The notes: generated from the sequence alone by a model not told the origin. A stretch of DNA of 64,000 nt from Dyella terrae (GCF_022394535.1 NZ_CP089414.1:5146001-5210000), one strand, 5' to 3'; counted from the stretch's first letter, positions 1-9,217 are shown. Numbers and translations: made by a program.

Positions 1-2486
1 GCGGCGCCCATGCCCGGGCGAGCGCCGATAGGTGTCGAGGCCCCGGAAGTCGGCGTTCGCCCGGCGCTGGATGCCGTATCGCCGGTTGCCTGCAGTGGCT
101 TGCCATCCAAGCTAATGGATAGATGGTTGCTGAAGCTTGCTGAGGTATTTCCGTCATGCAGGCTGTCCAGCCGGCTCTGAATATTGCTTAGCTGGTTCTG
201 CGCGAACCGTTCGGCCTGCATGGTCTGTGCGTTGATCAAGCCCAATGCATCCGGGTTGTGCGACGGATCAGGCTGACTGCTCACCAGCACCAGTACATCG
301 ACCACTTGCGACTGCCCATTGGCGGAGATCAGCACGGCCGTTATCTGTACCAGGCCGTGGAAGGTCGAGGCGGGCGTGAAGGTCAACGTTGCAGGTTGGC
401 TCAAGGTCGTGCTGCCTGCACTGGCAGGCGACAATCCAAGCAACGCCGATGATGCGTAAGTGCCGGGCGCGATTCCAGCCAGATTCACCGACACCGTGCT
501 GCCCGGCCGCGTGGTCACGGTCTGGCTCAGGCCGGCAGCGCTGCCGGCGGCAGTTACAGTGACCGTGATAGTGCCGGGCGTCGACGTGCCGAAATGGTTG
601 CTCAGTTGATAGCTGAAACTGTCCGTACCCACGAAGCCTGCAACGGGCGTGTAGAGGATCTGCTCGCCGCTGACCGTGGCGGAGCCATGCATCGGTTGCG
701 TCGCCACGCTGGCGCCGGTCAAGGGTTGTGTACTGTTGGCCACGGCTGCCGCTTCGATGAGTACGGGCGTTGCCTTCGTGGTGGCGACGGAGAGTGGCGG
801 GGCGGTCGGCCCGTTCAGCGGCGTCACCGTAATCGTCACGGTGGCGGGTGCCGAATGTCCGCCCGGATTGATCGCGGTATAGGTGAAGCTGTCGGTGCCG
901 CCGTAGAACGTGGCCGATGGCGTGTACGTCACCGTGTTACCCGTGACGCTAGCACTGCCATGCGTAGGCGCGCCGGCGATGTCGATGCCGGTGATGTCTG
1001 CCCCCGATAGGGCAGTGGAGAGATCGATGCTCATCGACGTGTTGTAGGGCGTGGTAACCGTCTTCGCCGTAGCCGTTGGCGCGGGCACGGTGCCGATGGT
1101 TATCGTGATGGTTGCCGTAGCCGATGTGCCACCCGCATTGGTTGCCGTGTAGGTGAAGCTGTCGGTGCCGCCATAGAACGTGGCGGAAGGCGTGTACGTT
1201 GCGGTCTGGCCCGAAAGACTTGCCGTGCCGTGCGATGGTGCATTGACGATGTGCACCGCCGTGATGCCCGCTCCCGAAATCAAACTAGCCAGGTTGATGT
1301 TGGTGGGCGTGTTGTACGGTGTCGTGGCCGCATGGCCTGATACGGTCGGCGTGCCCACCGTGCCTACGTTTACGGTGACCGTGGCGGGGGAAGAGGTTCC
1401 TCCCGCGTTCGTCGCCGTATAGGTGAAACTGTCGGTACCGCCGTAAAACGTTGCGGATGGCTTATAGGTCACCGTTTCACCCGATACGCTGACGGTACCG
1501 TGCGAGGGCGCGGCAGCGATGTTGACGCCGGTGATGTTCAGGCCGGAAATCGCGCTTGCGAGATTAATGCTGGTCGCCGTGTTGTACGCCGTCGTTGCCG
1601 ACGCGGCAGTGACAGTGGGTGCCGGCGGTGGACTGACCGTGATGGTTACCGTGGCGGCAGTCGAGGTGCCGGCGGCATTGCTGGCCACATAGGTGAAGCT
1701 GTCCGTCCCGGTGTAACCCGTCGTAGGCGTATACGTGATCACCGTGCCGGCGGCGTTTGCCGTACCGTGAGACGGTGCGCTGGCCACCGTCACCGAGGTG
1801 GGATTACCACCGAGGTTGAGTGTGATGGGGTTGTTGCTACTGTTGAACGCCACGCTGGCGCTTGCTGATCCTGCGCTGGGTGGGAGGAACTTGAATGTCC
1901 CACCGCTATAAGTGCCCGTGTCGGTAACCACGGTGATCGCGACCGTACCTGAGCCGTTGGGTACGGTCGCGGTGATGCTCGGGCTGGCGCCGTAGTTAAC
2001 GCTGAATGCGGTGGCGGGTATGCCGCCAAAGAGTACCTGCGTTGTTCCCCAGAAACCGGAGCCGGAAAGGGTGACTGTGCTGCCGACGGTGGCCGAAGAT
2101 GGGCTGACGCCCGATATCGTGGCACCGACCGATGTGCAGGTAATGCTGTAGTTCGTTGGGCTGCCAAGCAAGTTGTCGATGTTGTCGGCGCTGGCGCCCG
2201 AGCCGCTCTCCGTGCCACTGACGGTGTTGTTGTTAGCGAGCATTTGCAGGAACGAGCCACCATAGAAAATCTGGCCCGACGTGGTCAACGTGACGTAGTC
2301 GCCTTGATTGACCTGCTGACTGTTGGTCAGCAATTGGATGTAGCCATTCGCGGGAATGGTGCCGGATACCCCGTTGAGCGCCTGGCACCCAGGCGATGCC
2401 TGCGCCAGGCCCGGCAAGCCAAACACGCCAAACAACGCGAGCCAACCTAGCCCACGCCCCACCCGCCGCGCCCACGTGCTGCTCAT
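1..2486 (-). CDS. Secreted Ig/cadherin-like repeat protein, probable autotransporter passenger (partial)
   Basis: The reading frame is open from an ATG at 2486 to the left edge (828 codons), so the C-terminus lies outside the window. The N-terminus is a signal peptide (about residues 1-30, basic start, hydrophobic core, cleavage after AQA). Residues ~121-201 look like an IPT/TIG domain (ISGVSPSSATVGSTVTLSGS). Five cadherin/Ig-like repeats of exactly 90 residues follow, each with a TDSFTYTATNAGGTS-like strand. The last visible part (NAQTMQAERFAQNQLSNI, then SLDGKPLQ) resembles the helical linker that precedes the beta-barrel in type V autotransporters of this group; that is inference because the barrel is not visible. 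Likely role: surface-exposed adhesin or structural passenger. No strong Shine-Dalgarno is seen; the start was chosen from the signal peptide. Confidence 0.85.
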   Translation of the reverse strand, partial: MSSTWARRVGRGLGWLALFGVFGLPGLAQASPGCQALNGVSGTIPANGYIQLLTNSQQVNQGDYVTLTTSGQIFYGGSFLQMLANNNTVSGTESGSGASADNIDNLLGSPTNYSITCTSVGATISGVSPSSATVGSTVTLSGSGFWGTTQVLFGGIPATAFSVNYGASPSITATVPNGSGTVAITVVTDTGTYSGGTFKFLPPSAGSASASVAFNSSNNPITLNLGGNPTSVTVASAPSHGTANAAGTVITYTPTTGYTGTDSFTYVASNAAGTSTAATVTITVSPPPAPTVTAASATTAYNTATSINLASAISGLNITGVNIAAAPSHGTVSVSGETVTYKPSATFYGGTDSFTYTATNAGGTSSPATVTVNVGTVGTPTVSGHAATTPYNTPTNINLASLISGAGITAVHIVNAPSHGTASLSGQTATYTPSATFYGGTDSFTYTATNAGGTSATATITITIGTVPAPTATAKTVTTPYNTSMSIDLSTALSGADITGIDIAGAPTHGSASVTGNTVTYTPSATFYGGTDSFTYTAINPGGHSAPATVTITVTPLNGPTAPPLSVATTKATPVLIEAAAVANSTQPLTGASVATQPMHGSATVSGEQILYTPVAGFVGTDSFSYQLSNHFGTSTPGTITVTVTAAGSAAGLSQTVTTRPGSTVSVNLAGIAPGTYASSALLGLSPASAGSTTLSQPATLTFTPASTFHGLVQITAVLISANGQSQVVDVLVLVSSQPDPSHNPDALGLINAQTMQAERFAQNQLSNIQSRLDSLHDGNTSASFSNHLSISLDGKPLQATGDTASSAGRTPTSGASTPIGARPGMGA
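541..1890 (-). repeat. Five tandem 270-bp (90-residue) coding repeats
   Basis: The same motif (coding D-S-F-T-Y on the minus strand) recurs with its anchor base at 610, 880, 1150, 1420 and 1690, a spacing of exactly 270 bp each time. The units at 880, 1150 and 1420 are closest in sequence; the outer two are more diverged. The repeats encode the Ig/cadherin-like domains of the secreted protein. The exact period suggests expansion by unequal recombination. Confidence 0.85.
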
Positions 2487-2522
2487 GCCCCTGCCCCTGA
2501 TACTCAACACCGTGCATTGTGT

Positions 2523-2550
2523 TCGGGGGTGGCAGTGCAGGCACCCCCGA
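2523..2550. other. Hairpin in the leader of the repeat-protein gene
   Basis: TCGGGGGTG (2523-2531) and CACCCCCGA (2542-2550) form a perfect 9-bp stem with a 10-nt loop, 37 bp upstream of the secreted protein's start. The rest of 2487-2708 holds no gene that I can support. A role in transcription or translation of the minus-strand gene is possible but unproven. Confidence 0.4.
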
Positions 2551-2708
2551 TTTCAGGGGTGTACATAGCGCGGGATACGTTTCTGATATTCCCGGTGGCC
2601 GCTCCTTTCGGTTGGTAGATACCCACGCAGCTGCCTTTCCTGTTCCTTTGGTAGTGGCGTCGTAAAGCATGCCGGCTCAAGATGGGGTGTTACTTGGAGC
2701 CCCCCTTC

Positions 2709-3215
2709 ATGACCGTGCTGATCCGCCCCGAGACACCTGCCGATGTCGACGCCATCCATGAGCTCACCGTGGCGGCGTTCCTCGATGCCGAGCATACGTC
2801 GCATACGGAGCAGTTCATCAACGATGCCTTGCGTAACGCGGGGCATCTCACCTTGTCGCTAGTGGCGGATGACGGTGGCGCCATCGTCGGGCATGTCGCC
2901 ATGTCTCCCGTATCGCTTTCGGATGGAAGCGTGGGTTGGTTCGGCTTGGGACCGGTGTCGGTGTTGCCTGCGCGTCAGGGCGAAGGCTTGGGCTCCCGAC
3001 TCATCCGGCAGACGCTGGACGCGTTGCGCGAGCAAGGTGCGGCGGGTTGCGTCGTGCTGGGCAATCCGGATTATTACGGGCGTTTTGGTTTCCGCGCCGA
3101 TCCGCGCCTGGTGCTACCTGACGTGCCGCCGGAGTACTTCCAGGCGCTGGCTTTCGTTGGCCCGATACCCGACGCCAGTGTCCGCTACCACGATGCGTTC
3201 AACGCCAATGCATAG
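2709..3215 (+). CDS. GNAT family N-acetyltransferase (YhbS-like)
   Basis: A 168-residue protein of the GNAT fold, which transfers acetyl from acetyl-CoA to an amine; the substrate is unknown. The acetyl-CoA binding signature is visible as VLPARQGEGLGSRLI (the Q/R-x-x-G-x-G/A loop), followed by ALREQGAAGCVVLGNPDYYGRFGF, which is characteristic of the YhbS-like subgroup. The start is ATG 2709, placed 9 bp after GGAG (2696-2699). An in-frame ATG at 2682 has no such site. The gene stands alone and converges on a small lipoprotein gene, with a strong hairpin between them. Confidence 0.88.
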   Translation: MTVLIRPETPADVDAIHELTVAAFLDAEHTSHTEQFINDALRNAGHLTLSLVADDGGAIVGHVAMSPVSLSDGSVGWFGLGPVSVLPARQGEGLGSRLIRQTLDALREQGAAGCVVLGNPDYYGRFGFRADPRLVLPDVPPEYFQALAFVGPIPDASVRYHDAFNANA

Positions 3216-3324
3216 GATCGCGATGCGGAGCAGTACACGTCGATGGACATTGAGCTGGACAGGATGCGCGTGTTGAGGCTCATTCACCGCTATTTCGGCC
3301 AGTGATGGGCCTTGTCGATGCACG

Positions 3325-3354
3325 GTCGATACCTCGCTTAGGCGAGGTATCGAC
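3325..3354. terminator. Hairpin between convergent genes
   Basis: GTCGATACCTCGC (3325-3337) and GCGAGGTATCGAC (3342-3354) form a perfect 13-bp stem with a TTAG loop. It lies just past the stop of the minus-strand lipoprotein gene and downstream of the plus-strand GNAT gene. There is no clear T-tract on either strand, so it may stop transcription weakly or protect 3' ends. Confidence 0.6.
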
Positions 3355-3363
3355 ATAGTGCGC

Positions 3364-3639
3364 TTACTGCGCCAACACCCAGCCATCGTCTGTCTTGACG
3401 AAGCGTTGCCGCTGTACGCCTGTCGCGCCTTGCACGTCGCACTCGTAGCCGCGGTCGGCTGACTTGCAGCCGAGCACTTTGATCGAATCGATTTCCTTGG
3501 CGTATATCTCCGTCGCCTGGCTGCCGGCCAGTGCAGTCATCTGTTTGCGCACGGCAGCCTTGACGTCGTCGGTGCTGGGGCCGGACGAGCAGGCGGCAAG
3601 AGTCAGTGTGGCGATCGCCATCGTCAGCAGTCGTTTCAT
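3364..3639 (-). CDS. Small lipoprotein of unknown function
   Basis: A 91-residue protein starting MKRLLTMAIATLTLAACSS: a lipoprotein signal with lipobox LAAC, so it should be lipidated and periplasm-facing. The rest is a short alpha/beta domain with two Cys (LGCKSADRGYECDV) that could form a disulfide, and a C-terminal strand ending DGWVLAQ. ATG 3639 is preceded by AAGGAA at good spacing; the frame extends further upstream without a better start. It lies 46 bp downstream of another lipoprotein gene on the same strand and is probably co-transcribed. No function can be assigned. Confidence 0.8.
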   Translation of the reverse strand: MKRLLTMAIATLTLAACSSGPSTDDVKAAVRKQMTALAGSQATEIYAKEIDSIKVLGCKSADRGYECDVQGATGVQRQRFVKTDDGWVLAQ

Positions 3640-3685
3640 GGGTGTTCCTTGAAGTGGGGTAAGCGTGTTTCGCGCGCGGCGCGCA

Positions 3686-4630
3686 TCAGCACGGCGATTC
3701 ACTGGAGGCGGCCATGCTCCAACCCGCGCCGGCCGCTGCGGGTGCTGCGAGGTTCAGTGCCTTGCGGGTGGTCGAGCATTTCACCTCGATGGGGCCCAGC
3801 TCTTTGCCGCCGAGGGTGAACAGCGGTTTGCCGGTCTTGCGGTCGACGGCGGTAATAGCGTCGATACCGAGGATGACGGTGTCGTCCTTGCCTGGGCCCC
3901 AGATCGTGCCCAGCGTATGGCCTTCGTATTGGGCCAGCACGGTGACCCAGTCGCCACCACCGGCGTTGCGCTGTGACGCCAGTGTCGCCTCGATGGCGCG
4001 TGCCTCATCCTCGTTCTTCGGGTGATAGGCGTAGCTCGTGCCTGCGGTCATGGCCGGGATGCCGACGAAGCGGAAGTTCCACGCGCCATAAGGGTGCGGA
4101 TTGCCTGCGTTCTTGAACACGCCGATGCTGCTGCTCTCGCCGTCCGTGGAGAACGCGATCTTGAAGCTGCCCGTGGCTGCATCGTACGGATACACCTGCA
4201 TGAGCGAGCTGGTGCGCACGGCGTAGTCCTGCCGTTGCCGGGCCGTTGAGTAACTCTGCTCCAGTTCTGCAGCATGTGACTTCACGATATCGGTGCGCTT
4301 GAAGCTGTCGTTCTCTTGCCGGTAAGCGTCGATGTAGTCGTAGGCCAGCTTATCCATGTCCTTGGGCGCAGCGGACCAGAACGCGGCGCGTACCTGCCGG
4401 ATCAGGCCTTGATAGACCGGCTCAGCGTAGCTACTGGGAGAGAGATCGATCAGCTCATAGGCATCCATGGGCTTGGCATCGCGGCGCTCGGGAGCAGTCG
4501 GTGCCCCGGCTTCGCTGTGCGCGGGTGCGGCAGCCGTCGGTGCTGCGCCAGCGGGCGCATCGTGCTTGCCACAGGCGGCGAGCACGGCTGCGGCAAGCAG
4601 GCAGGGAAGGAGCAAGGCAGGGTGTTTCAT
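3686..4630 (-). CDS. Lipoprotein of unknown function (possibly DUF4852-like)
   Basis: A 314-residue predicted lipoprotein. Residues 1-20 are a signal peptide ending in lipobox LAAC, followed by a ~35-residue Ala/Pro-rich spacer. The folded domain starts near YELIDLSPSSYAEPVYQGL and reads as a mixed alpha/beta protein with no catalytic motif that I recognise. Resemblance to DUF4852 proteins is a memory-based guess. ATG 4630 has AAGGACC just upstream. It is divergent from the sigma-factor gene, and the 167 bp between them must hold both promoters, so it may belong to the regulon of that sigma factor. Confidence 0.78.
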   Translation of the reverse strand: MKHPALLLPCLLAAAVLAACGKHDAPAGAAPTAAAPAHSEAGAPTAPERRDAKPMDAYELIDLSPSSYAEPVYQGLIRQVRAAFWSAAPKDMDKLAYDYIDAYRQENDSFKRTDIVKSHAAELEQSYSTARQRQDYAVRTSSLMQVYPYDAATGSFKIAFSTDGESSSIGVFKNAGNPHPYGAWNFRFVGIPAMTAGTSYAYHPKNEDEARAIEATLASQRNAGGGDWVTVLAQYEGHTLGTIWGPGKDDTVILGIDAITAVDRKTGKPLFTLGGKELGPIEVKCSTTRKALNLAAPAAAGAGWSMAASSESPC

Positions 4631-4797
4631 GAAGGTCCTTTCGTCGGGCGGATGGGGCGGCGAACAGGTCGCCTTATCTCCCCATACGGAACTTCGCCGC
4701 CGAAAGCGCCATGCCTGCAAAAGAAATCTGGCACCATGCCGATGTAATTCGTGCCATGGCCGATGGCGTCCGTTGTCCCAGCCCGAAGCCGATCCCC

Positions 4798-5316
4798 ATG
4801 CCCGTTGCCCCCAGTGCTCCGCCCAGCGGCGACCTACTCGCCGAGACGTACAACGAACTCAAACGCATGGCCCACCAGCGCCTGCGCAAGGGCGAGCCGC
4901 TGACCTTGTTGAACACCACGTCGCTGGTGCATGAGGTGTGGTTCCGTTTGCGTGATCGCCATGCGGTGTGGAAGGACGACAAGGCCCATTTTTTCGGCTA
5001 CGCCGCGCAGGCCATGCGCTCAGTGGTGGTGGATGCCGCGCGTGAGCGGGCGGCGTTGCGTCGTGGTGGAGAGCTCAGGCAGGTCACGCTGGACACGCAG
5101 TTGCCGCAGATCGATGGCGATGCGGAAATCCTTCGTGTGCACGAGGCGTTGCAGGATCTCGAGAAAATCGACGCCCGCCTGGTCCGTGTGGTGGAGCTGC
5201 GTTATTTCGTTGGGCTTGATGAAGTCGAAGCGGCCGACGCATTGAACGTTTCCCGGCGCACGGTGCAACGGGATTGGTTGAAGGCGCGTGCGCTGTTGTG
5301 GGAGGCCATGAAGTGA
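4798..5316 (+). CDS. RNA polymerase sigma factor, ECF-like (TIGR02999 type)
   Basis: A 172-residue sigma-70 family factor with region 2 (AETYNELKRMAHQRLRKGE to FFGYAAQAMRSVVVDAARER) and region 4 HTH (RYFVGLDEVEAADALNVSRR, then TVQRDWLKARALL). The sequence style matches the TIGR02999 family, in which sigma genes sit beside Ser/Thr kinase genes rather than classical anti-sigma factors. ATG 4798 gives the usual N-terminal length; in-frame ATGs at 4711 and 4756 are possible and none has a convincing Shine-Dalgarno. Its stop overlaps the GTG start of the kinase gene by four bases (GTGA), which implies translational coupling and a shared signalling pathway. Confidence 0.9.
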   Translation: MPVAPSAPPSGDLLAETYNELKRMAHQRLRKGEPLTLLNTTSLVHEVWFRLRDRHAVWKDDKAHFFGYAAQAMRSVVVDAARERAALRRGGELRQVTLDTQLPQIDGDAEILRVHEALQDLEKIDARLVRVVELRYFVGLDEVEAADALNVSRRTVQRDWLKARALLWEAMK

Positions 5317-8033
5317 GCGAGCCAACCACGCCAGCATGGCCCGAGGTTTCGGCACTCCTCGATGCCTTGATCGATCTGGAACCTGCCGGGCAAGAGGCGG
5401 AGCTCTCCGCACTGCACGCCACGCATCCAGCGTTGGCAGTGCGTGTGCGCGCACTGCTGGCGTCCGCACGCGCCGCCGAAGCGGCAGGCTTTCTGGACAC
5501 TATGCCGGCGATCACGACGGCCGATGCAGGTGGCGCAGCCCATCACCAGCCGCAGGATTGCGTCGGCCCCTGGCGCCTGCGCTCGCTGCTCGGCTACGGC
5601 GGCATGGCCGAAGTGTGGCTGGCACATCGCGACGATGGCTTGCTCGAACGCCATGTCGCGTTGAAGCTGCCCCTGCCCGGATACGGCACGGGTCGCCTGG
5701 GCGCACGATTTGCGCGGGAGCGGGAGATCCTCAGCGCGCTAAACCATCCGCACATTGCGCGCCTCTACGACGCGGGTGTCGACGGACAGGGGCAGCCGTG
5801 GCTGGCGCTGGAACACGTGTCGGGCGCGAACCTGCTCGACTGGTGCGACAGCCGGCAGTTGGGCATGGAACAGCGACTGGCGCTGTTCCTGCAGATAGGC
5901 AGCGCTGTGCAGTACGCACACGGCCAGTTGGTCATCCATCGGGACCTCAAGCCCGGCAACGTCCGGGTGAACGACGACGGCCAGGTGCGCCTGTTGGATT
6001 TCGGCATTGCGCAACTGCTCGATGCGGATGACGAATCGCCCGCGCTCACGACGGCTGGTGCGTCGCCGCTGTCGCTGGAGGGCGCGTCGCCCGAGCAGGT
6101 GCGCGGTGAGCGGCCTGGCGTGGCGTCCGATATCTATGCCCTCGGCCTGCTGCTGTATCGCCTGCTGACCGGCGTGAGCCCGTACGAGCCGACGCAACCC
6201 GGTCGTCAGGCGCTGGCGCATTGCATTCTCCACCAGACCTTGCGTCGTCCCTCCGAGCGCGCCATCGAACGCGCGCAGCAACGGCGGTTACGCGGCGACC
6301 TGGATACCATCATCCTCAAAGCGACCGACAAGGCACCCGATCGGCGTTACGCCACGGTCGAGGCACTGGTCGATGATGTGAGTCGCCATCTGCGCGGCGA
6401 GCCGGTGCTGGCGCGCAGACCGAGTACGGGTTATCGACTTTCTCGCTTCGTCAGTCGGCACAAGATCGGAGTGGCGGCTGGCGTGCTGGCGGTGGCCGCG
6501 CTGCTGGGGATGACGGGTGAGGCGCTGTATCAGGCACGCACGGCCGGCCGCGAAGCGGCGCGTAATCAGGCGCTGTATCAATTTGTGTTGGGTGTGTTCA
6601 ATCCGCGTGGGCTGCCCATTCCCGATACGCGTTCGCGCAATATGCCGGCGCACGAACTGGTGGCATTGGCTGCGGATCGCGTGACCAGCAGCATGCCCGA
6701 CCAGCCGCAGGCACGGTTCCAGTTGATGCACGACCTCGCCGCGCTTACCACCAGCCTGGGTATGGCCGATGCCGCATCGAAACTGCATGAGGCGCGGCTG
6801 GCGCAATCGCTGGCGCTGATGGGCAAGGACAGTCCCGAGTACGCGGATGCCTTGCTCGACCGTACGTCCGACTTGGAAGGGCAGGGGCGCTACCCCGATG
6901 CGTACCGGGATGCGAAACAGGCCTTGGCCATCTATACCGCTGCCGGCGAATCCTCACCCGATCGGCTGGCGCGTGCGCACTACCAGGTCGCCGCCTTCGG
7001 CATGCACTCGCATGCGGCCGGTGATGCCGACGATCTGATGCACCTGCAGACTGCCGCCAGTTTGTGGCGAGGGCGCTATGGCAAGAGCGAGTTTGGCTCG
7101 GTCATGGAGCGTATGACCCAGTATTACCTGCTGCTCAACCGCAACGAGGATGCCTACCGCGCCGCGCGCGACGGCATGGAGAACAACCTGCGCCAGTTCG
7201 GCGAGCTGGACTGGAAAACGGCGGCGGCAGAAGAACAGACTGGCCTGATGCTCAGCACCTTGCTTCGGCCAGCGGAGGGCGAGCCCTTGCTCAGGAAGGC
7301 GCTGGCGACTCAGCAGGCGATCTGGGGTGAGGGCCATTTTCTGGTTGCGCGTTCGCAAATGTACCTGGGCAATATGCTCGCAGCTTCGTCGCACCATGAC
7401 GAAGCCGCGGCCTTGCTGCGTTCCGCGCAGGCGTCGATCCATGCCGAACAGTGGCGGGGCAATAAAGTGGTACTGACCGGCTTTATCGACGCAAGTAACG
7501 CCGACCTGCACGACAAGTGGGGCGACCCATCCGAAGCCCTGAGTACCTGCGAGCCGTACTTCGCACAGATGCCGCCGTTGCAGGCGCCCGTGCATGTGCG
7601 GTTGGATCTGGTTTGCACGCACGCGGCAGCCGTCGCCGGCAGGATGGATGCCGCGACCCGGATGCTGGACGATGCCACGCATACCGTCGCCGCCAACTGG
7701 CCGAACGATCCCGCGCGCATGGCTCCCGTGTGGCGGCGTCGCGGCGAGGTCATGCAGATGGCCGGCGATGTCGCCGGCGCCACGCACGCTTACACTGAAG
7801 CACTCAAGCTTGCGGATGGCGATGACCTGGACACGCTCAGCGGCGCATGGCTCGACCTTGCGCGCGTGGCGAAGGCACCGCTTGACGACAACCAGCGAGC
7901 AGCCGTGGTGCAACTGCTCGCCCGCATGAGTGCGGCATCGCCTGGCGACTACTACGCGTTGTATGTGGAGCGCCTGCGCGAATCGCTGGGTGGCACAGCG
8001 ATTCGAGAAAATGGCGGCAAGCACGCCATTTGA
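5313..8033 (+). CDS. Membrane Ser/Thr protein kinase with C-terminal TPR-like region
   Basis: A 906-residue Hanks-type kinase. The glycine loop is GYGGMAEVW (94-102), the ATP lysine is in VALKLP (K118), the catalytic loop is HRDLKPGNV (209-217) and the DFG is at 229-231, so it looks active. A single transmembrane helix (~385-403) separates the cytoplasmic kinase from a ~500-residue tail of helical TPR-like repeats, presumably periplasmic. The start is GTG 5313, eight bases after GGAGG and overlapping the sigma-factor stop. By analogy with sigma/kinase pairs the kinase probably controls the sigma factor by phosphorylation; that is inference. An inverted repeat (CGGCAAGC 8015-8022 / GCTTGCCG 8038-8045) straddles the stop codon. 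Confidence 0.92.
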   Translation: MSEPTTPAWPEVSALLDALIDLEPAGQEAELSALHATHPALAVRVRALLASARAAEAAGFLDTMPAITTADAGGAAHHQPQDCVGPWRLRSLLGYGGMAEVWLAHRDDGLLERHVALKLPLPGYGTGRLGARFAREREILSALNHPHIARLYDAGVDGQGQPWLALEHVSGANLLDWCDSRQLGMEQRLALFLQIGSAVQYAHGQLVIHRDLKPGNVRVNDDGQVRLLDFGIAQLLDADDESPALTTAGASPLSLEGASPEQVRGERPGVASDIYALGLLLYRLLTGVSPYEPTQPGRQALAHCILHQTLRRPSERAIERAQQRRLRGDLDTIILKATDKAPDRRYATVEALVDDVSRHLRGEPVLARRPSTGYRLSRFVSRHKIGVAAGVLAVAALLGMTGEALYQARTAGREAARNQALYQFVLGVFNPRGLPIPDTRSRNMPAHELVALAADRVTSSMPDQPQARFQLMHDLAALTTSLGMADAASKLHEARLAQSLALMGKDSPEYADALLDRTSDLEGQGRYPDAYRDAKQALAIYTAAGESSPDRLARAHYQVAAFGMHSHAAGDADDLMHLQTAASLWRGRYGKSEFGSVMERMTQYYLLLNRNEDAYRAARDGMENNLRQFGELDWKTAAAEEQTGLMLSTLLRPAEGEPLLRKALATQQAIWGEGHFLVARSQMYLGNMLAASSHHDEAAALLRSAQASIHAEQWRGNKVVLTGFIDASNADLHDKWGDPSEALSTCEPYFAQMPPLQAPVHVRLDLVCTHAAAVAGRMDAATRMLDDATHTVAANWPNDPARMAPVWRRRGEVMQMAGDVAGATHAYTEALKLADGDDLDTLSGAWLDLARVAKAPLDDNQRAAVVQLLARMSAASPGDYYALYVERLRESLGGTAIRENGGKHAI

Positions 8034-8069
8034 TGTGGCTTGCCGCGCGTACGAATCAAGGAGAGCCAA

Positions 8070-8516
8070 GTGAGGCAGCGTTTCCCATTGACCACGAGTG
8101 TCTTCGTCATCGTTCAGCACGAGGGTAGGGTGCTGCTGTTGCGACGGAGCCATACCGGGTGGAATGATGGATGCCTGAGTCTTCCCGCTGGCGCACATGA
8201 CGGGGGCGAACCGCTTGCGACGGCCGCTGTCCGCGAACTCCGCGAAGAAACCGGGCTGCTGGCCGAGCCGACTGCACTTCGGCTGGTTCATCTCATGCAC
8301 TGTCGTTCCGGTGACGCCGGCAGTGAGTGGCTTGGTGCCTTCTTTCGCGCTGATATCTGGAAGGGCGAGGGGCGACTGATGGAACCCGAAAAGCACGATC
8401 ATCTGGGCTGGTACGAGCCGGCTCGATTGCCTGGGAACGTGATTCCTTACACAGTTCAAGGCATACGCTGCGCGCTCGACGGTGTGCCTTATTCGGAATT
8501 CGGTTGGGATGAGTAG
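8070..8516 (+). CDS. NUDIX hydrolase
   Basis: A 148-residue Nudix protein. The full Nudix box GX5EX7REUXEEXGU is present at residues 41-63 (G41, E47, R55-E56-L57, E59-E60, G62-L63), so metal-dependent cleavage of a nucleoside-diphosphate-linked substrate is expected; the substrate cannot be told. The start is GTG 8070, preceded by AAGGAGAG (8058-8065). An in-frame ATG at 8040 lacks a ribosome binding site. The gene follows the kinase by 36 bp and may be read through from it. It converges on the flavin reductase gene, with only 9 bp between the stops. Confidence 0.9.
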   Translation: MRQRFPLTTSVFVIVQHEGRVLLLRRSHTGWNDGCLSLPAGAHDGGEPLATAAVRELREETGLLAEPTALRLVHLMHCRSGDAGSEWLGAFFRADIWKGEGRLMEPEKHDHLGWYEPARLPGNVIPYTVQGIRCALDGVPYSEFGWDE

Positions 8517-8525
8517 CGCGCGCCG

Positions 8526-9107
8526 TCACTCGATCGGTTCGGCCTTCAGCGATTCGCCGATGGCATAGAACTGTCCGCCCGCAATGTAGTGCAGGCTGCG
8601 CCACGCGGGCTCGGCGTTTTCATAGTCCCAGTGGCCGTTGGCGAAGGCGCGGCTGTCGGCCCATGCGCCGACGACTTCACCGATAAAGAGGTCGTACGTT
8701 TCCTGGTTGTGCGGCTCGGGAATAAGCCGGCACGCCAGCCATGCGGAGCAACCGGCGACAAAGGGCAGGTCGTGGCCGTCGATGTCGAACCACTGCACGC
8801 CGGCGCGCTCCAGTTTGTCGGTGACCTGCGCGCGTCCCAGATTTCCAACGGTGTACGTGAGCTGCAATTGCGCTGCCGTGGGCACCTGAATGACAAAGCA
8901 GCCGGTCTTTTCGATCAGCTCACGGGTCTTGGTCATCTTGTCGAGGATGACGGTGAGCTTGGGCGGATCGAAATCCAGCGCGCAGGCCCACGCGGCCGCC
9001 ATGACGTTGTCCATGCCGTCGTGGCGGGCCGACACGAGCACCGTGGGGCCGTGGTTGAGCAGGCGATAGGCCTTCTCCAGCGGAACCGGTGAAATATGGC
9101 TGTCCAT
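8526..9107 (-). CDS. Flavin reductase family protein (FMN-binding split barrel)
   Basis: A 193-residue protein of the flavin-reductase-like split-barrel fold (LNHGPTVLVSARHDGMDNVM, then AWACALDFDPPKLTVIL). Such proteins bind FMN and reduce flavins with NAD(P)H or act as small flavoenzymes; the physiological partner is unknown. Cytoplasmic, no signal peptide. It is divergent from an AraC-type regulator 110 bp away, so that regulator may control it. Confidence 0.87.
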   Translation of the reverse strand: MDSHISPVPLEKAYRLLNHGPTVLVSARHDGMDNVMAAAWACALDFDPPKLTVILDKMTKTRELIEKTGCFVIQVPTAAQLQLTYTVGNLGRAQVTDKLERAGVQWFDIDGHDLPFVAGCSAWLACRLIPEPHNQETYDLFIGEVVGAWADSRAFANGHWDYENAEPAWRSLHYIAGGQFYAIGESLKAEPIE

Positions 9108-9217
9108 GGGACTGTCTCGATCGTGGTGTCGTTAATCGCCGCATTCTGCCAGCACCCCGGTGTGCTACTGCAACACCGCGACTTGAGCCCACTTTCTCGT
9201 CGTGACACGATGGGCGT

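Noticed and set aside
6954..8459. 501-codon antisense frame across the kinase tail and Nudix gene
   Set aside because: No recognisable domain and overlaps two well-supported plus-strand genes.
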